A DNA stretch of 37,876 nt from NCBI GenBank assembly GCA_900541855.1, contig UQLD01000024.1, forward strand, positions 1-37,876. The letters are read 5' to 3'. This document shows positions 14,562-23,646 of the stretch, piece after piece. The DNA comes from an uncultured Collinsella sp. Lineage in GTDB: Bacteria > Actinomycetota > Coriobacteriia > Coriobacteriales > Coriobacteriaceae. The position numbers were made by a program, and so were the translations under genes. Numbering within the stretch: the stretch's first letter is position 1; the number at the start of each line of letters is the position of its first letter. A model generated the notes under the pieces. It saw only the letters and a list, made by a program, of their open reading frames with translations, was not told where the DNA came from and searched no databases.

Positions 14562-15680
14562 CTACCGTGCGACCGGAACGTCATCGGGGTGCGGGTTGTC
14601 GCCGTAGGTGCGCTGATACGTCAGCACACGCCAGACCAGCGGCAGACCGCCTATCTTAAAGTAATGCTTAAACGTATTGAGCTTGCCAGGCTTCTTAAAG
14701 TCAAAGCGCGAATCGATATAGGCACGGGGCGACTTGACCATCAGGCGCAAGTCGGTCTCGCCACGCGGGTCGAACAGCGACAGATCAAAGCGACCAGCAT
14801 CCCAATCGGCCTTGAGCTCGGGCGAGGCCTTCTGCCAAAACTGCTCGCGCAGCTCATCGACCAAACGCTCGTCATTCCAACGATACGTATCGACCTTCAT
14901 GCGCATTAAAATCCCCTGGAGCTGAGCCTTGAGCTCGGGACGCTCATCCAAAAAGCGCTGCATCTCGGCATATTCGTCGCATACACAAAACACCTTGTTG
15001 GGCGAATTAACGGAGCTCTTCTCGTTATCCTGGCGATAGCACAAAATGGGGTCCGCAATAAACGCGGCACGCTCGGCGCAAGCCCAAACCTTAAAGTTAA
15101 AGCCTGCGTCCTGATACGAGGCACCCGGCGTGGGAAGGAACCGAATCTGATTGTCGTTGAGGAACTGGCGCCGATAGATAGCCGACCAAATGGAAGGTTT
15201 GCGGTAGAAGATGCCCGGGCGATCGACGGGGCGATACGCGGCGCCCGTCATATGCTCGTCGATAATCCCAAACAGCTCACGGCGCTCGCTGGGCGTGGAC
15301 CAATACAGGTAAAAGTCGCCCTTCACCACATCGGCATGCTCAGCATCGGCCTTGGCGACCAGCTTTTGGAGCGAATCCTCAAACATAAAGTCGTCGGACT
15401 CAAGGATGCCCACGTACTCGCCGCGCGCCATCTCCAGGCCGCGGTTCATCGAGTCACCGTAGCCGCTGTTGGCCTTGTCGATCATCTTCACACGGGGGTC
15501 GCGCTCCATGTACTCGCGGATGATATCCGGCGAGCTATCGGTGGAACCGTCGTTGATGCAGATGATCTCGATGTCCTTGAGCGTCTGCGCCACGGCGGAA
15601 TCGAGGCACTCGCGCAGGTAGCGTTCGACATTGCAAATGGGAACAAGCAGCGAAACTTTAGGGGTATCAGAGTTCTGCAA
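14562..15680 (-). CDS. GT2 family glycosyltransferase (TTG start)
   Basis: 372 residues. The TTG at 15680 is chosen because AGGAGG lies 5 nt before it and no ATG or GTG precedes the GT core. Core: KVSLLVPICNVERYLRECLDSA, ICINDGSTDSS, NSGYGDSMNRGLEMARGEYVG and ILESDDFM (ESDD replaces the usual DxDD). The C-terminal region has KPSIWSAIYRR, FLPTPGASYQDAGFNFKV and YRQDNEKSSVNS. It is a clear paralogue of the gene at 16802-17905, aligned over the whole length, so one arose from the other by duplication within the cluster. Confidence 0.88.
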   Translation of the reverse strand: MQNSDTPKVSLLVPICNVERYLRECLDSAVAQTLKDIEIICINDGSTDSSPDIIREYMERDPRVKMIDKANSGYGDSMNRGLEMARGEYVGILESDDFMFEDSLQKLVAKADAEHADVVKGDFYLYWSTPSERRELFGIIDEHMTGAAYRPVDRPGIFYRKPSIWSAIYRRQFLNDNQIRFLPTPGASYQDAGFNFKVWACAERAAFIADPILCYRQDNEKSSVNSPNKVFCVCDEYAEMQRFLDERPELKAQLQGILMRMKVDTYRWNDERLVDELREQFWQKASPELKADWDAGRFDLSLFDPRGETDLRLMVKSPRAYIDSRFDFKKPGKLNTFKHYFKIGGLPLVWRVLTYQRTYGDNPHPDDVPVAR

Positions 15681-15754
15681 GAGAACCTCCTGTTGAATAG
15701 CGTGTAACAGGGTTATTTTAGCAGCCGGGTTGCGGCGGGCGGCAGCGCTTGGAA

Positions 15755-16795
15755 TTATACAAAGCGCTCCAGGCAGGCTTTGAGACCGCGAGTCGAAAGA
15801 TAGAACAGCGTGGCATCTGCCATCGAAACGCCCGAGGTCGCCGCAACGAGCTTGTGGGCAACACGGCGAACGGCGCCCTTAGCAGGCATATCCGCCCACT
15901 CCGTTCCCAAAAACGTCGTGAGGTCCATGTTGACGCGAGCCGTCACGCGATGGAAGTCATCGGAATCCAAGCGCGCCAAATCAAACACGATAAGGTCCAG
16001 GAACCAGGTGATCAGCTCGCCGGGACACAGGTCCATAAGACCGTAGCCCGCCCAGTCCTCCAAGACCCCCTCGAGCATTCTCATATGGGCATCGAGCTTT
16101 TTGGCGCGAGCCTCGACACTGTTGAACTCATGCGTCGCCGATTCGCTCTCCATCACGTAGTGGTAGAACTTGTCCGGCATGACGACGGTCTTACGGGCAA
16201 GCGCATAAGCCACAAATTGGAAGACGACGTCCTCGCCCAAAGCCAAACCGGGGGCGAAGCGAATGCCTTCGCGATTGAGCAGCTCGCGCGAAAAAGCCGC
16301 ACGGCAGGCATAGGGCTGCGCATTCGAATGGAACAGCAGTTGGGGATCACGGGCGCCGAAGGTACCAGCTTTGGGGCTCATGAGTTGCTGGACACGTTTG
16401 GGGGCGGCATCGGCAGGTTCACAGACGCCGCCAAAAACGACGACCTCGGCATCTGACGACTCCATGGCATGCAGCACGCGCTCGACCGTCTGGGCATCGA
16501 TGTAATCGTCGGCGTCCACAAAGAAGACAGTCTCGCCCTCGGCCGCATCGATACCGGTATTTCGAGCGCACGAGACACCCGCGTTTTCCTGGTCAATCAC
16601 CAGTACGCGATCGTCGGCCTGCGCGATCTGGCGCAACACGTTCAACGAATCATCAGTCGAACCGTCGTTGACGCAGACAACCTGAATCGAACGCTCAGAC
16701 TGGACCAACAGCGAATCGAGGCATCGCTGAATGGAGCGCGACGAATTGTAGACGGGAACGACAATGGTCGCTTTGGGGGTCAAAGTCTCTCCCAT
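15755..16795 (-). CDS. GT2 family glycosyltransferase
   Basis: 346 residues, ATG with GGGGGTAGG upstream. GT-A core: KATIVVPVYNSSRSIQRCLDSLL, VNDGSTDDS, ENAGVSCARNTGI and VFFVDADDYI (DxDD). Later ALGEDVVFQFVAYAL carries the ED motif common in this group. It starts 7 bp after the stop of the upstream gene, so it is co-transcribed. It is closer in type to the gene at 13482-14549 than to its immediate neighbours, giving an alternating A-B-A-B order of two transferase types. A 74-bp gap follows before the next gene. Confidence 0.87.
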   Translation of the reverse strand: MGETLTPKATIVVPVYNSSRSIQRCLDSLLVQSERSIQVVCVNDGSTDDSLNVLRQIAQADDRVLVIDQENAGVSCARNTGIDAAEGETVFFVDADDYIDAQTVERVLHAMESSDAEVVVFGGVCEPADAAPKRVQQLMSPKAGTFGARDPQLLFHSNAQPYACRAAFSRELLNREGIRFAPGLALGEDVVFQFVAYALARKTVVMPDKFYHYVMESESATHEFNSVEARAKKLDAHMRMLEGVLEDWAGYGLMDLCPGELITWFLDLIVFDLARLDSDDFHRVTARVNMDLTTFLGTEWADMPAKGAVRRVAHKLVAATSGVSMADATLFYLSTRGLKACLERFV

Positions 16796-16801
16796 GTCGA
16801 C

Positions 16802-17905
16802 CTACCCCCTCAGCGATTCGATGAGGAAGGCAGCAACCACACCTGGGCCTCCAACCGAGGCGTAATACTTAGCACGCCCCAAGGCACCATCCGTCGCAAA
16901 ACTCGGATGCTCGTCAACCCAGCCCTCAGGATCTTTGAGGATGGCAGCGAGATTTGCGCGCTTCCACGGCTTGAGATCGTCAAGCGAAAACTCCCCCGCG
17001 TCCAAGGCCGCTTGGAACTCCTTGGCCATCTGAACCAGGAACTCCTTATAGAACTTAGGCGCTAGGCGCACGTAGTTCCACATGTACGAATCGTACTTAA
17101 TGAGCTGATTGAACTTGAGCATGCGCGCGACATCGACGCTTGCGTGGTCGCGGGCATAATCCTCTCGAATCCAACGCTCAATCTCGGCATACTCGGTATT
17201 GACGCAAAAGACCTTAGCCGAAGAATTGACCGAGGAATTCTCGTTGTCCTGGCGATACGACAACACGGCATCATGCAGGTAAACAGCCTTATCGGCGCAC
17301 GCAATCACCTTAAAGGCAAATGACGTGTCCTGAAAGGATGCCCCCGGAGTCGGCAGGAACTTAATGCCGTTGCGCTCAAGAAAATCGCGACGGTACACGG
17401 CCGACCAAATCGACGGCTTTTGCTTAAAGAACTGCGTCGTGTCGCTCGGGTGCACCGGCTTGCCGCAGTCCTTGGCCTTAAACATCTCGTGCAGCGAACG
17501 GCGCTCCTCGGGCTTAGACCAGTAGAAATCAAAGTTCGCCTTCGCAAAGTCGGCATTATTGCTATCGGCGGCCGAGACAAGCTTTTCGAGTGCGTCGGGC
17601 GCCATAAAGTCATCGGACTCCAAGATGCCAACGTACTTGCCACGCGCCATCTCCAGACCGTGGTTCATCGAGTCGCCGTAGCCGCTGTTGGCCTTGTCGA
17701 TCATCTTGACGCGCCCATCGCGCTCCATATACTCGCGGATAATCGCCGGCGAGTTGTCGGTCGACCCGTCGTTAATGCAGATGATCTCAATATCCTTGAG
17801 CGTCTGCGCCAGGGCGGAATCGAGGCACTCGCGCAGGTAGCGCTGAACATTGTAAATGGGAATAAGCAGCGACAGAACAGGGCTGCCAGAGGCGTTAGTA
17901 GACAA
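16802..17905 (-). CDS. GT2 family glycosyltransferase (TTG start)
   Basis: 367 residues. First gene of the minus-strand glycosyltransferase cluster. The TTG at 17905 has AAGGAG 5 nt upstream and no better start exists. Core: VLSLLIPIYNVQRYLRECLDSAL, ICINDGSTDNS, NSGYGDSMNHGLEMARGKYVG and ILESDDFM. The C-terminal half has KPSIWSAVYRRDFL and LPTPGASFQDTSFAFKV, shared with the paralogue at 14562-15680, and diverges after YRQDNENSSVNSS. Its promoter must lie in 17906-18276. The substrate is unknown. Confidence 0.88.
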   Translation of the reverse strand: MSTNASGSPVLSLLIPIYNVQRYLRECLDSALAQTLKDIEIICINDGSTDNSPAIIREYMERDGRVKMIDKANSGYGDSMNHGLEMARGKYVGILESDDFMAPDALEKLVSAADSNNADFAKANFDFYWSKPEERRSLHEMFKAKDCGKPVHPSDTTQFFKQKPSIWSAVYRRDFLERNGIKFLPTPGASFQDTSFAFKVIACADKAVYLHDAVLSYRQDNENSSVNSSAKVFCVNTEYAEIERWIREDYARDHASVDVARMLKFNQLIKYDSYMWNYVRLAPKFYKEFLVQMAKEFQAALDAGEFSLDDLKPWKRANLAAILKDPEGWVDEHPSFATDGALGRAKYYASVGGPGVVAAFLIESLRG

Positions 17906-18276
17906 ATGTGCTCCTTAGGAAATACCTGTCGTTTCATGGTATCAAAGGGCCAGCGCGCCAGCGGGCGTTTATATAATCTATGGAGCCCGCAGAGGCAAAC
18001 CAATAAGAAAGGACGTCATGCAGCCCGAAGCCGCACGCAACATATCCATCGAAGCGCTGCGCTTAATCACGGTCGCTGAAACACTCGTACTCTCAAGCAG
18101 TAATCAGCGCATTAATGTCGCGTATAGCAGTCACCTCGCCCATGACAGGTTCCTGCGTTTTATTCAAAGCTTGCCGTCAAGGTGCGCCGAGCCTTTACAA
18201 TAGGACAGTCCCAAGGACGTATTCGATAGCTTCCGCGCTGCACTCGCCCGCCGCGCGTGAAAGGATATATTGCCCC
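17906..18276. other. Intergenic region between divergent glycosyltransferase units
   Basis: Gene-poor. TATAAT at 17972-17977 (plus strand) may be a promoter for the downstream transferase, without a clear -35. A 61-codon frame at 18018-18203 has AAAGGA 4 nt before its ATG, and its start (NISIEALRLIT) faintly resembles the opening of acyltransferase-3 proteins, but it lacks any transmembrane continuation. I see it as a possible remnant, not a supported gene. Confidence 0.35.
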
Positions 18277-19296
18277 ATGCCTTCAACCCTTCCCGCCCCC
18301 ATCGATAAGCTCGCCATCGTCGTCGTTACGTACAAGCGCCAGGAACTCCTGGCCAACTTGTTCGACTCCATGACCGAGCTCACGGCCGCGCCCTGGCGCA
18401 TCGTGATTGTCGATAACGAGAATTCGCGCGAGACCGAGGCCATGTGCGCCGCATTTTACGAGCGCCTGGCCAACCTGTGGGGCATCGACACCGAGCAGCC
18501 CGACGCGCAGGGCGGCACCGACCGCGTGATCTACGCCCCGCAGCTCGAAAACGGTGGCGGCGCGGGCGGCTTCTCCGCCGGTACCAAGTGCGCCTACGAC
18601 CTAGGCGCCCAGTGGTTCTGGGTAATGGACGATGACGTGCTCGTCATCCCCGAAGGCATCGAGCGTCTTGCCAAGTGGACCGACCGCTACGATGTCATCC
18701 AGGGTTCGCGCCTGGACTTTGACGGCGGCGCCTTCTTTTGGCAGTACCAGCTCATCCTTTCACTTGGCATTCCCAACCCTGTCGCCAAGTGGGACCTAGG
18801 ACCCGAGGGCTACCGCACCATGAACCAGCTGTGCTTTGAGGGCGGCATGTTCTCGCGCCGCGTGGTCGACAAGATTGGCCTGCCCGATGCGCGCTTCTTT
18901 ATCTACGGCGACGACGCCTGCTACGGCTACGTGGCCAGCCAACACTTCCCCGCCGCCGTGGTCGCCGACGTGGTGCTCAAGCGCGCCCGCGCCGTCTCTA
19001 ACTGGGATATCGCCGGCAAGCGCCAGCTCAACTCCACGAGCGACACCAACCGCTACTACATCATGCGCAACCGAGGCTTCCTCGCTCGCTATATGCAGAT
19101 CTACGGTGACTACCACCCCATGCTGTTCCGCCTGGGCAATGCCGCGACCTTCTGCAAGGAATTCATTCGCCTGGCCGCGGTCGACAAGTGCTTTAAGACC
19201 GGCATTCCGGCGCTGCGTCGAGGCATGAAGGACGCCCGCAAGATCATCAAGGATCCCAACTGGAAGCCCATGCCGCCCATGAAGGACACCGAGTAA
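18277..19296 (+). CDS. GlfT2-like GT2 glycosyltransferase
   Basis: 339 residues from ATG 18277; upstream in-frame starts extend into non-homologous sequence. LAIVVVTYKRQELLANLFDS opens the GT-A fold. VIVDNENS, GGGAGGFSAGTKCAY and WFWVMDDDVLV (DDD for metal and donor) match the galactofuranosyl/rhamnosyl transferase group that includes GlfT2. FEGGMFSRRVVDKIGLPDARFFIYGDDACYGY follows. It probably adds galactofuranose or a similar sugar to a lipid-linked glycan. It is divergent from the five-gene cluster but surely the same pathway. It ends 24 bp from a convergent gene with no clear terminator. Confidence 0.87.
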   Translation: MPSTLPAPIDKLAIVVVTYKRQELLANLFDSMTELTAAPWRIVIVDNENSRETEAMCAAFYERLANLWGIDTEQPDAQGGTDRVIYAPQLENGGGAGGFSAGTKCAYDLGAQWFWVMDDDVLVIPEGIERLAKWTDRYDVIQGSRLDFDGGAFFWQYQLILSLGIPNPVAKWDLGPEGYRTMNQLCFEGGMFSRRVVDKIGLPDARFFIYGDDACYGYVASQHFPAAVVADVVLKRARAVSNWDIAGKRQLNSTSDTNRYYIMRNRGFLARYMQIYGDYHPMLFRLGNAATFCKEFIRLAAVDKCFKTGIPALRRGMKDARKIIKDPNWKPMPPMKDTE

Positions 19297-19320
19297 CGGA
19301 AGCCGGAAACACCTCGGCGC

Positions 19321-21117
19321 TTAAAGCCGCTGGCACACCGTAGCCACATGCTGCCCATCAAAACCGAACCCCCAGCGCATGCGACCCACGCCGGGGCGTG
19401 GTACACGGATTTCGTCGATGCCGTCGCGCTCTATGTCGAGTAGCGACTGCACGGCCAGCAATTCCAGGCCCAGCGCATCCACATCGGGGTCATACATCAT
19501 GTTGATCGTTATCAGCGGACGTTCATCGAGCATACCGATCGTATCGGCTATGTCAAACACGGCGCCCGTAGGAAAAACCTGGATGTCCCAGCGATCCGCG
19601 CCACACTTTCGCCTCGAAGCAGGATTGGCATAGCCCGGCAATCCAAAGCAGAGTCCTTGCAAGAGTAGGTGATATGGCAGCGGTGTATCTGGGTCGGTCG
19701 CACCGATTCCCGCATCCCCCAAGATGCGGCTTAGCGCCCGCCTCACGGTGTCCTCGTTCCCATGGCACAGCCCGTCGCGAAACGCATCGACGTCTCGAAT
19801 GTCTTCGGCAGCGCACTCAAACCACTCAACAATCACTAGACGCAAGGCCTGGCGAAGCTCTTTATTGGGCAATCGCAAAGCACGGAGACGATCGCCATGC
19901 TCTGGCTCCTCAGTCATATCCGTCGTGAGAAAACCAGACAGATACAGCGCTGTCCACATGCTATCGTCAGGCGAGACATCTGGCTCTGCAGTGCCCAAAC
20001 AAAGCGGGACCTCAGCACACCCATGGGCCTCGAGCAAATCAAACAAGACCGAAAGGCGGTCGAGATTCCACCCGGCAACTACCCTACTCAGGCAATCCGC
20101 ATACCCATACAAATCGGCGCGTACAGGCGCCGTGCAGCCTCGGCCCAGAAAACCGATCGCACGCGCCGGACTCGAGCAATAGACCCTACCAAACCGATAT
20201 CCCTCGAGCCATTCACGCGCATCATCCAGGTATTCCTCGCGCCCAGCATGATTCAACAGAGCCTGAACCTCGGCATCCGAAAAGCCGAACCAACGGTCAC
20301 ACCAGGTCGAAAGCGGCGTCGTCAGACAATACGAGCAGCCATGCAAAGAAAGCGCCGCTTCAGCAGGACGGGGACACTCCCCCATCAGACACGTCAGCCG
20401 CAACGAATCGCCCGCAGTGGCAATGGCCTCGAAAAGCACGCGATCAAATAGATCCGCCGAATCGGCGCCGGAAGCGCCCCTCGCGCTCGCACGGCCCAAC
20501 CACGCCGCGTCGTACCCATCAACGAGCAATACAACCTGCTCATCGCAGGCCATCTCCAGCAGCTCTATGAGCACACCGAGCACCGAGTCAACCTCGTCCG
20601 CGCTCGCCACGCCGCGCGCGACGCGTTCGATGTGACGCACCTTATCTCGAGCTAAATCCGGAGCCCCCAAGAGCGCCAACAAGCGAGCGCACTCGCCCGA
20701 AAGGACATCGCGCACGACACCGGCAACAGCGGGGCCACGCCTCGCAGCGCCAGAAAAGTCCAGCGATATCACCGGATAGCAAGCATACTCATCCCGATAA
20801 CGCCCGCCGCCTGCATCCCAAATCTGAGCATCGGCAAACGAGCTCTGACCGGCGCGACCGACCGCAGGACGCTCCAGAAAAGCCCTGAGCATCGACAAGT
20901 TCATGCTCTTGCCAAAACCCTCGGGTCGACAGCACACCACAACGGACGCGTCGCAGTCCAACACATCGGCAATAAACATGGTCTTGTCAACCAGCACGCA
21001 GCAACCAAGGGCCTCCGCATAGCCGTGCATGCCAATGGGCAAAACCGCATCGTCGGCACAGCCGATCAAGCGCACGCCAAAGCCAGCAGCACAATCAACA
21101 TTTGCCTGTTCAGACAC
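19321..21117 (-). CDS. AAA-ATPase-like / PD-(D/E)XK_9 protein, degenerate motifs
   Basis: 598 residues from GTG 21117 (GGGGGA about 9 nt upstream). The opening follows the AAA-ATPase_like family (PF09820): CCVLVDKTMFIADVL, then CRPEGFGKSMNLSMLRAFLE, where the family has RPRRFGKS. Walker B reads VVLLVDGYDAAW, with Gly in place of the catalytic Glu of IDEYD. The C-terminal PDDEXK_9 region keeps CGADRWDIQVFP but has TINMMYDP where EFK should be. So the ATPase and nuclease signatures both look weakened. Members of the family are abundant in gut bacteria, and their role is unsettled. It may be a non-catalytic relative or one with changed chemistry. There is no partner gene. Confidence 0.78.
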   Translation of the reverse strand: MSEQANVDCAAGFGVRLIGCADDAVLPIGMHGYAEALGCCVLVDKTMFIADVLDCDASVVVCCRPEGFGKSMNLSMLRAFLERPAVGRAGQSSFADAQIWDAGGGRYRDEYACYPVISLDFSGAARRGPAVAGVVRDVLSGECARLLALLGAPDLARDKVRHIERVARGVASADEVDSVLGVLIELLEMACDEQVVLLVDGYDAAWLGRASARGASGADSADLFDRVLFEAIATAGDSLRLTCLMGECPRPAEAALSLHGCSYCLTTPLSTWCDRWFGFSDAEVQALLNHAGREEYLDDAREWLEGYRFGRVYCSSPARAIGFLGRGCTAPVRADLYGYADCLSRVVAGWNLDRLSVLFDLLEAHGCAEVPLCLGTAEPDVSPDDSMWTALYLSGFLTTDMTEEPEHGDRLRALRLPNKELRQALRLVIVEWFECAAEDIRDVDAFRDGLCHGNEDTVRRALSRILGDAGIGATDPDTPLPYHLLLQGLCFGLPGYANPASRRKCGADRWDIQVFPTGAVFDIADTIGMLDERPLITINMMYDPDVDALGLELLAVQSLLDIERDGIDEIRVPRPGVGRMRWGFGFDGQHVATVCQRL

Positions 21118-21250
21118 CAAAACGTTCCCCCTAAATCGCAGCACGATGCCAATTGTAATGACCGCATCGCATGTACCGATGTCGCCGCGCGAACATATCG
21201 GGCAACGGTAGTCACAAGAGGTGTGAGGGGGCACAACTAATCGTTGCACA

Positions 21251-21287
21251 ACAAAACGGGGCCCGACGCATTCGCACCGGACCCCGT
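21251..21287 (-). terminator. Terminator of the surface-protein gene
   Basis: Minus-strand stem ACGGGG-CCG/CGG-CCCCGT with one mismatch and a 12-nt loop, followed by TTTTGTTGT. Confidence 0.75.
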
Positions 21288-21319
21288 CCCGATTCTTTAG
21301 TTATCTGGCAACCGAGAGG

Positions 21320-23098
21320 CTACTCCCCCGAGTCGTCCTCCCCAGAAGCCTTCTTCTGCTGATCGAGCTTATGCTTACCACTTACGATAGACGTAGCGCC
21401 CAGCGTGGCCAAGCTCGCGCTGGCAAGGCTCGCCATCACAATCAGATCGCCCGTCTTGGGCATGTTGCCGCCCGAGGACTTGGTAGTTGTAGTCGTCGTG
21501 GTCGTGGTGGTCACCGTTTTGGAGTCATTTTGCTCCTGGACTTGGTTGTCAGCACCGCTCTTGTCGTCGTCTTCGGACTGTTTCTTTTCGCCCTCGGTCT
21601 TGCTCTCGTCCTTCTTCTGAGCGAATTTGTCGTCCTTCTCCTCAGGGCTAGAACCCTTATCGGATTCAACCTTCTCGGAAGCCTTGTCCTTGGAGTCGCC
21701 CTTTGAGGCTTCGGTCTTTTCCGTGGAAGCCTGATCAGAGTTGTCCTTGTTCTGGGTCGAACCGTTATTGACGCCAGCCATCAGCGAAGAGCCCAGCGTA
21801 GAACCAAGCTGCACGGAGAAAGAGGGCTTCTTGTCCGGCGAAGCAACGGGAGCGTCCGGTGCCTTATTCAAGTCGTCCTTGGAAGCATCGGAATCAGGGG
21901 TTGCGTCAGAGCCAGAGCCGTTGTTAGAGCCGATGCCAACGGACGAATCGCTCGAGCCGGTGGATGAGTTAGAGGAGTCAGCGCCGGTCGAACCAGAGGC
22001 GGCGCTGTTCGTATTGCCGGCAGAGTTTGAAGACGAATCGCCCGCAGCAGGGCCGTTCGAATCGGAGCCGTTCGAGGTAGAGCCGTCATTGGTAGTGCCA
22101 CCAGCAGAGCCATTACCGTCAGCATCGGTCGAGGGCGCATCCATCCTGTCATCGTTGGCATCGTCACTCGAGTCGTCATTCGAATCAGGTGTCGGCGAGG
22201 GCGCCGGCGTAGGCTCAGGCTGCACGGGCGTCGCAGCGGCAGCCTCATCCTCGGCGATAAAAACCAAGCAGTCCTTCAGCTCATTCTTATAACGATTCTT
22301 CCAGCCCTCATGATACTGGGGCTGACTTGAAAACTTGGTGGCGACATTGTTGACCACGCTATTGGAGAGCGCCATCACAAACTCGCGGTCGGACATATCG
22401 TTGGAAAGATTCGCCCAGCGGAAAAAGTCCCTGCAGCCACCAGTGCCGCACATGTTGGTAATGCTCCACACCATGCCCTTGACGCAATCGGCGCGGCCCG
22501 AAATATCAATACCCAGGCCGCTCTTGAGCCACGCCTCGGTCACCGCATAGTACGAGTTGTACGCATAGGCATCTTGAAGTGCTGAGAACTCAACAGGATC
22601 GGTGTTGTAAGCACCCTGGAAAGCCTCCTGCGCGATACGGCCCAGCTCGGTGAGCTGACCGTTCTCGGACATGGGATTGTTCGCGTTGGAAATCTCGCTG
22701 CCGCGATCAATCGCATCCTTGAGCATGCTGTATTTTTCGGGGCTGTAGTTGTAGACCTGCTTCATAAACGGAATGAGCGACCAACGGCGGTCGAACTGGT
22801 AATAGCCCAGCGCGTTGTAGCCGTCACCATACGAAAAGCCCTGGTTATAGTTGCCATGGCTCTCATATTTGGTGAAGTACTTCATCTCGGGAGTCACGTT
22901 GACAAACGAAACGCCCTGGACCGACCTCAGCACGCCCGAGAAGGACTGCTGGGTGTAAAGGCCCTTATCGATATCGGTGGCATCCGAGGCAACGCCCGGC
23001 GTGGGCTCCTCGGCAGCGGCGGGTGCCGGCGCGGAAACGGCGCCAAACGAAAGCGCCAGCGTCAGACCCGCGACAATCGCAGAATGCTTGGGCTGCAT
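21320..23098 (-). CDS. Secreted surface protein with lysozyme-like N-domain and MPKTGD C-terminus
   Basis: 592 residues, GGGAGG 6 nt before ATG. A signal peptide (about 1-29, ending APAAAEE) is followed by a globular domain (about 45-285: YESHGNYNQGFSYGDGYNALGYYQFDRRW, CGTGGCRDFFRWA) that resembles the muramidase-like region seen in VgrG-related and phage proteins. Next come a Ser/Asn/Gly/Asp-rich linker, a Lys/Glu/Asp-rich linker and a run of ten or more threonines. The end has MPKTGD, a hydrophobic segment and KHK, the layout of a sortase signal with Met for Leu, but with an acidic 15-residue tail after the basic residues. Probably cell-wall bound, perhaps acting on peptidoglycan. No sortase gene is in the window. 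Confidence 0.78.
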   Translation of the reverse strand: MQPKHSAIVAGLTLALSFGAVSAPAPAAAEEPTPGVASDATDIDKGLYTQQSFSGVLRSVQGVSFVNVTPEMKYFTKYESHGNYNQGFSYGDGYNALGYYQFDRRWSLIPFMKQVYNYSPEKYSMLKDAIDRGSEISNANNPMSENGQLTELGRIAQEAFQGAYNTDPVEFSALQDAYAYNSYYAVTEAWLKSGLGIDISGRADCVKGMVWSITNMCGTGGCRDFFRWANLSNDMSDREFVMALSNSVVNNVATKFSSQPQYHEGWKNRYKNELKDCLVFIAEDEAAAATPVQPEPTPAPSPTPDSNDDSSDDANDDRMDAPSTDADGNGSAGGTTNDGSTSNGSDSNGPAAGDSSSNSAGNTNSAASGSTGADSSNSSTGSSDSSVGIGSNNGSGSDATPDSDASKDDLNKAPDAPVASPDKKPSFSVQLGSTLGSSLMAGVNNGSTQNKDNSDQASTEKTEASKGDSKDKASEKVESDKGSSPEEKDDKFAQKKDESKTEGEKKQSEDDDKSGADNQVQEQNDSKTVTTTTTTTTTTKSSGGNMPKTGDLIVMASLASASLATLGATSIVSGKHKLDQQKKASGEDDSGE

Positions 23099-23226
23099 AA
23101 GATCCTCCCTGCATTGGTGTAGTTAAAGTTCAGTTTGCAAAGATAAAAATAAGTATTGCAGCTCGCCCGTTGTTGCACAACAACCCCTCGGTAAACGGCA
23201 ACAACCCTCCGCGAAATCTTAAGGAA

Positions 23227-23646
23227 TTAGACAAACTGGTCGTCGGGCGCCAACAGAAGCTCGCCGTAACGTTTCGTCAGCCCGTCCCTCAACTGACAGA
23301 AAGCGGGAATATAGACGTTCAAGATGCGCTGAATCAAATCTTGAGCGAGCTTGTTGTCGTAGATATGGACGTTCGTATTGCGGTCTCTGAGCATATCCAG
23401 CCAGGCCGCCTCATCAATAAAGTCGTAGAATCGGTAGGACTCCTTCAAGATGGCACGAGGAGACCCCGACGCGGCAAGCGTGGCGCCCTCATACTCGAGC
23501 AGACGCTTAAGGAGCTTCCAGCTCAGTTCAAATTGAAGATTGAACTTATTAATCAATCCACTCTGAACAAAATCATTGTTAAGATCCTGATTGGGCGCAT
23601 CCTCAAGATTCGCCAAGGCGCTGGCAAAGTTCTCATATTTTTTCAT
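23227..23646 (-). CDS. HepT/HI0074-like HEPN protein (toxin or substrate-binding partner)
   Basis: 139 residues: MKKYENFASALANLED, then FVQSGLINKFNLQFELSWKLLKRLLEYEG, RAILKESYRFYDFI and DMLRDRNTNVHIYD. The RNTNVHIY segment is the Rx4HxY motif of HEPN ribonucleases. The family covers HI0074-type nucleotidyltransferase substrate-binding proteins and HepT toxins, and the motif favours a toxin role. It overlaps the upstream nucleotidyltransferase gene by 14 bp, the standard order for MntA-HepT pairs, in which MntA adds AMP to a HepT tyrosine and silences it. Confidence 0.82.
   Translation of the reverse strand: MKKYENFASALANLEDAPNQDLNNDFVQSGLINKFNLQFELSWKLLKRLLEYEGATLAASGSPRAILKESYRFYDFIDEAAWLDMLRDRNTNVHIYDNKLAQDLIQRILNVYIPAFCQLRDGLTKRYGELLLAPDDQFV

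Noticed and set aside
18018..18203. 61-codon frame with a good ribosome-binding site
   Set aside because: No domain, no conserved partner and no membrane continuation; kept only as a possible relic in the intergenic note.
21480..21520. Short-period repeat inside the surface-protein gene
   Set aside because: It encodes the threonine run (ACC/ACG/ACT codons) and needs no other explanation.
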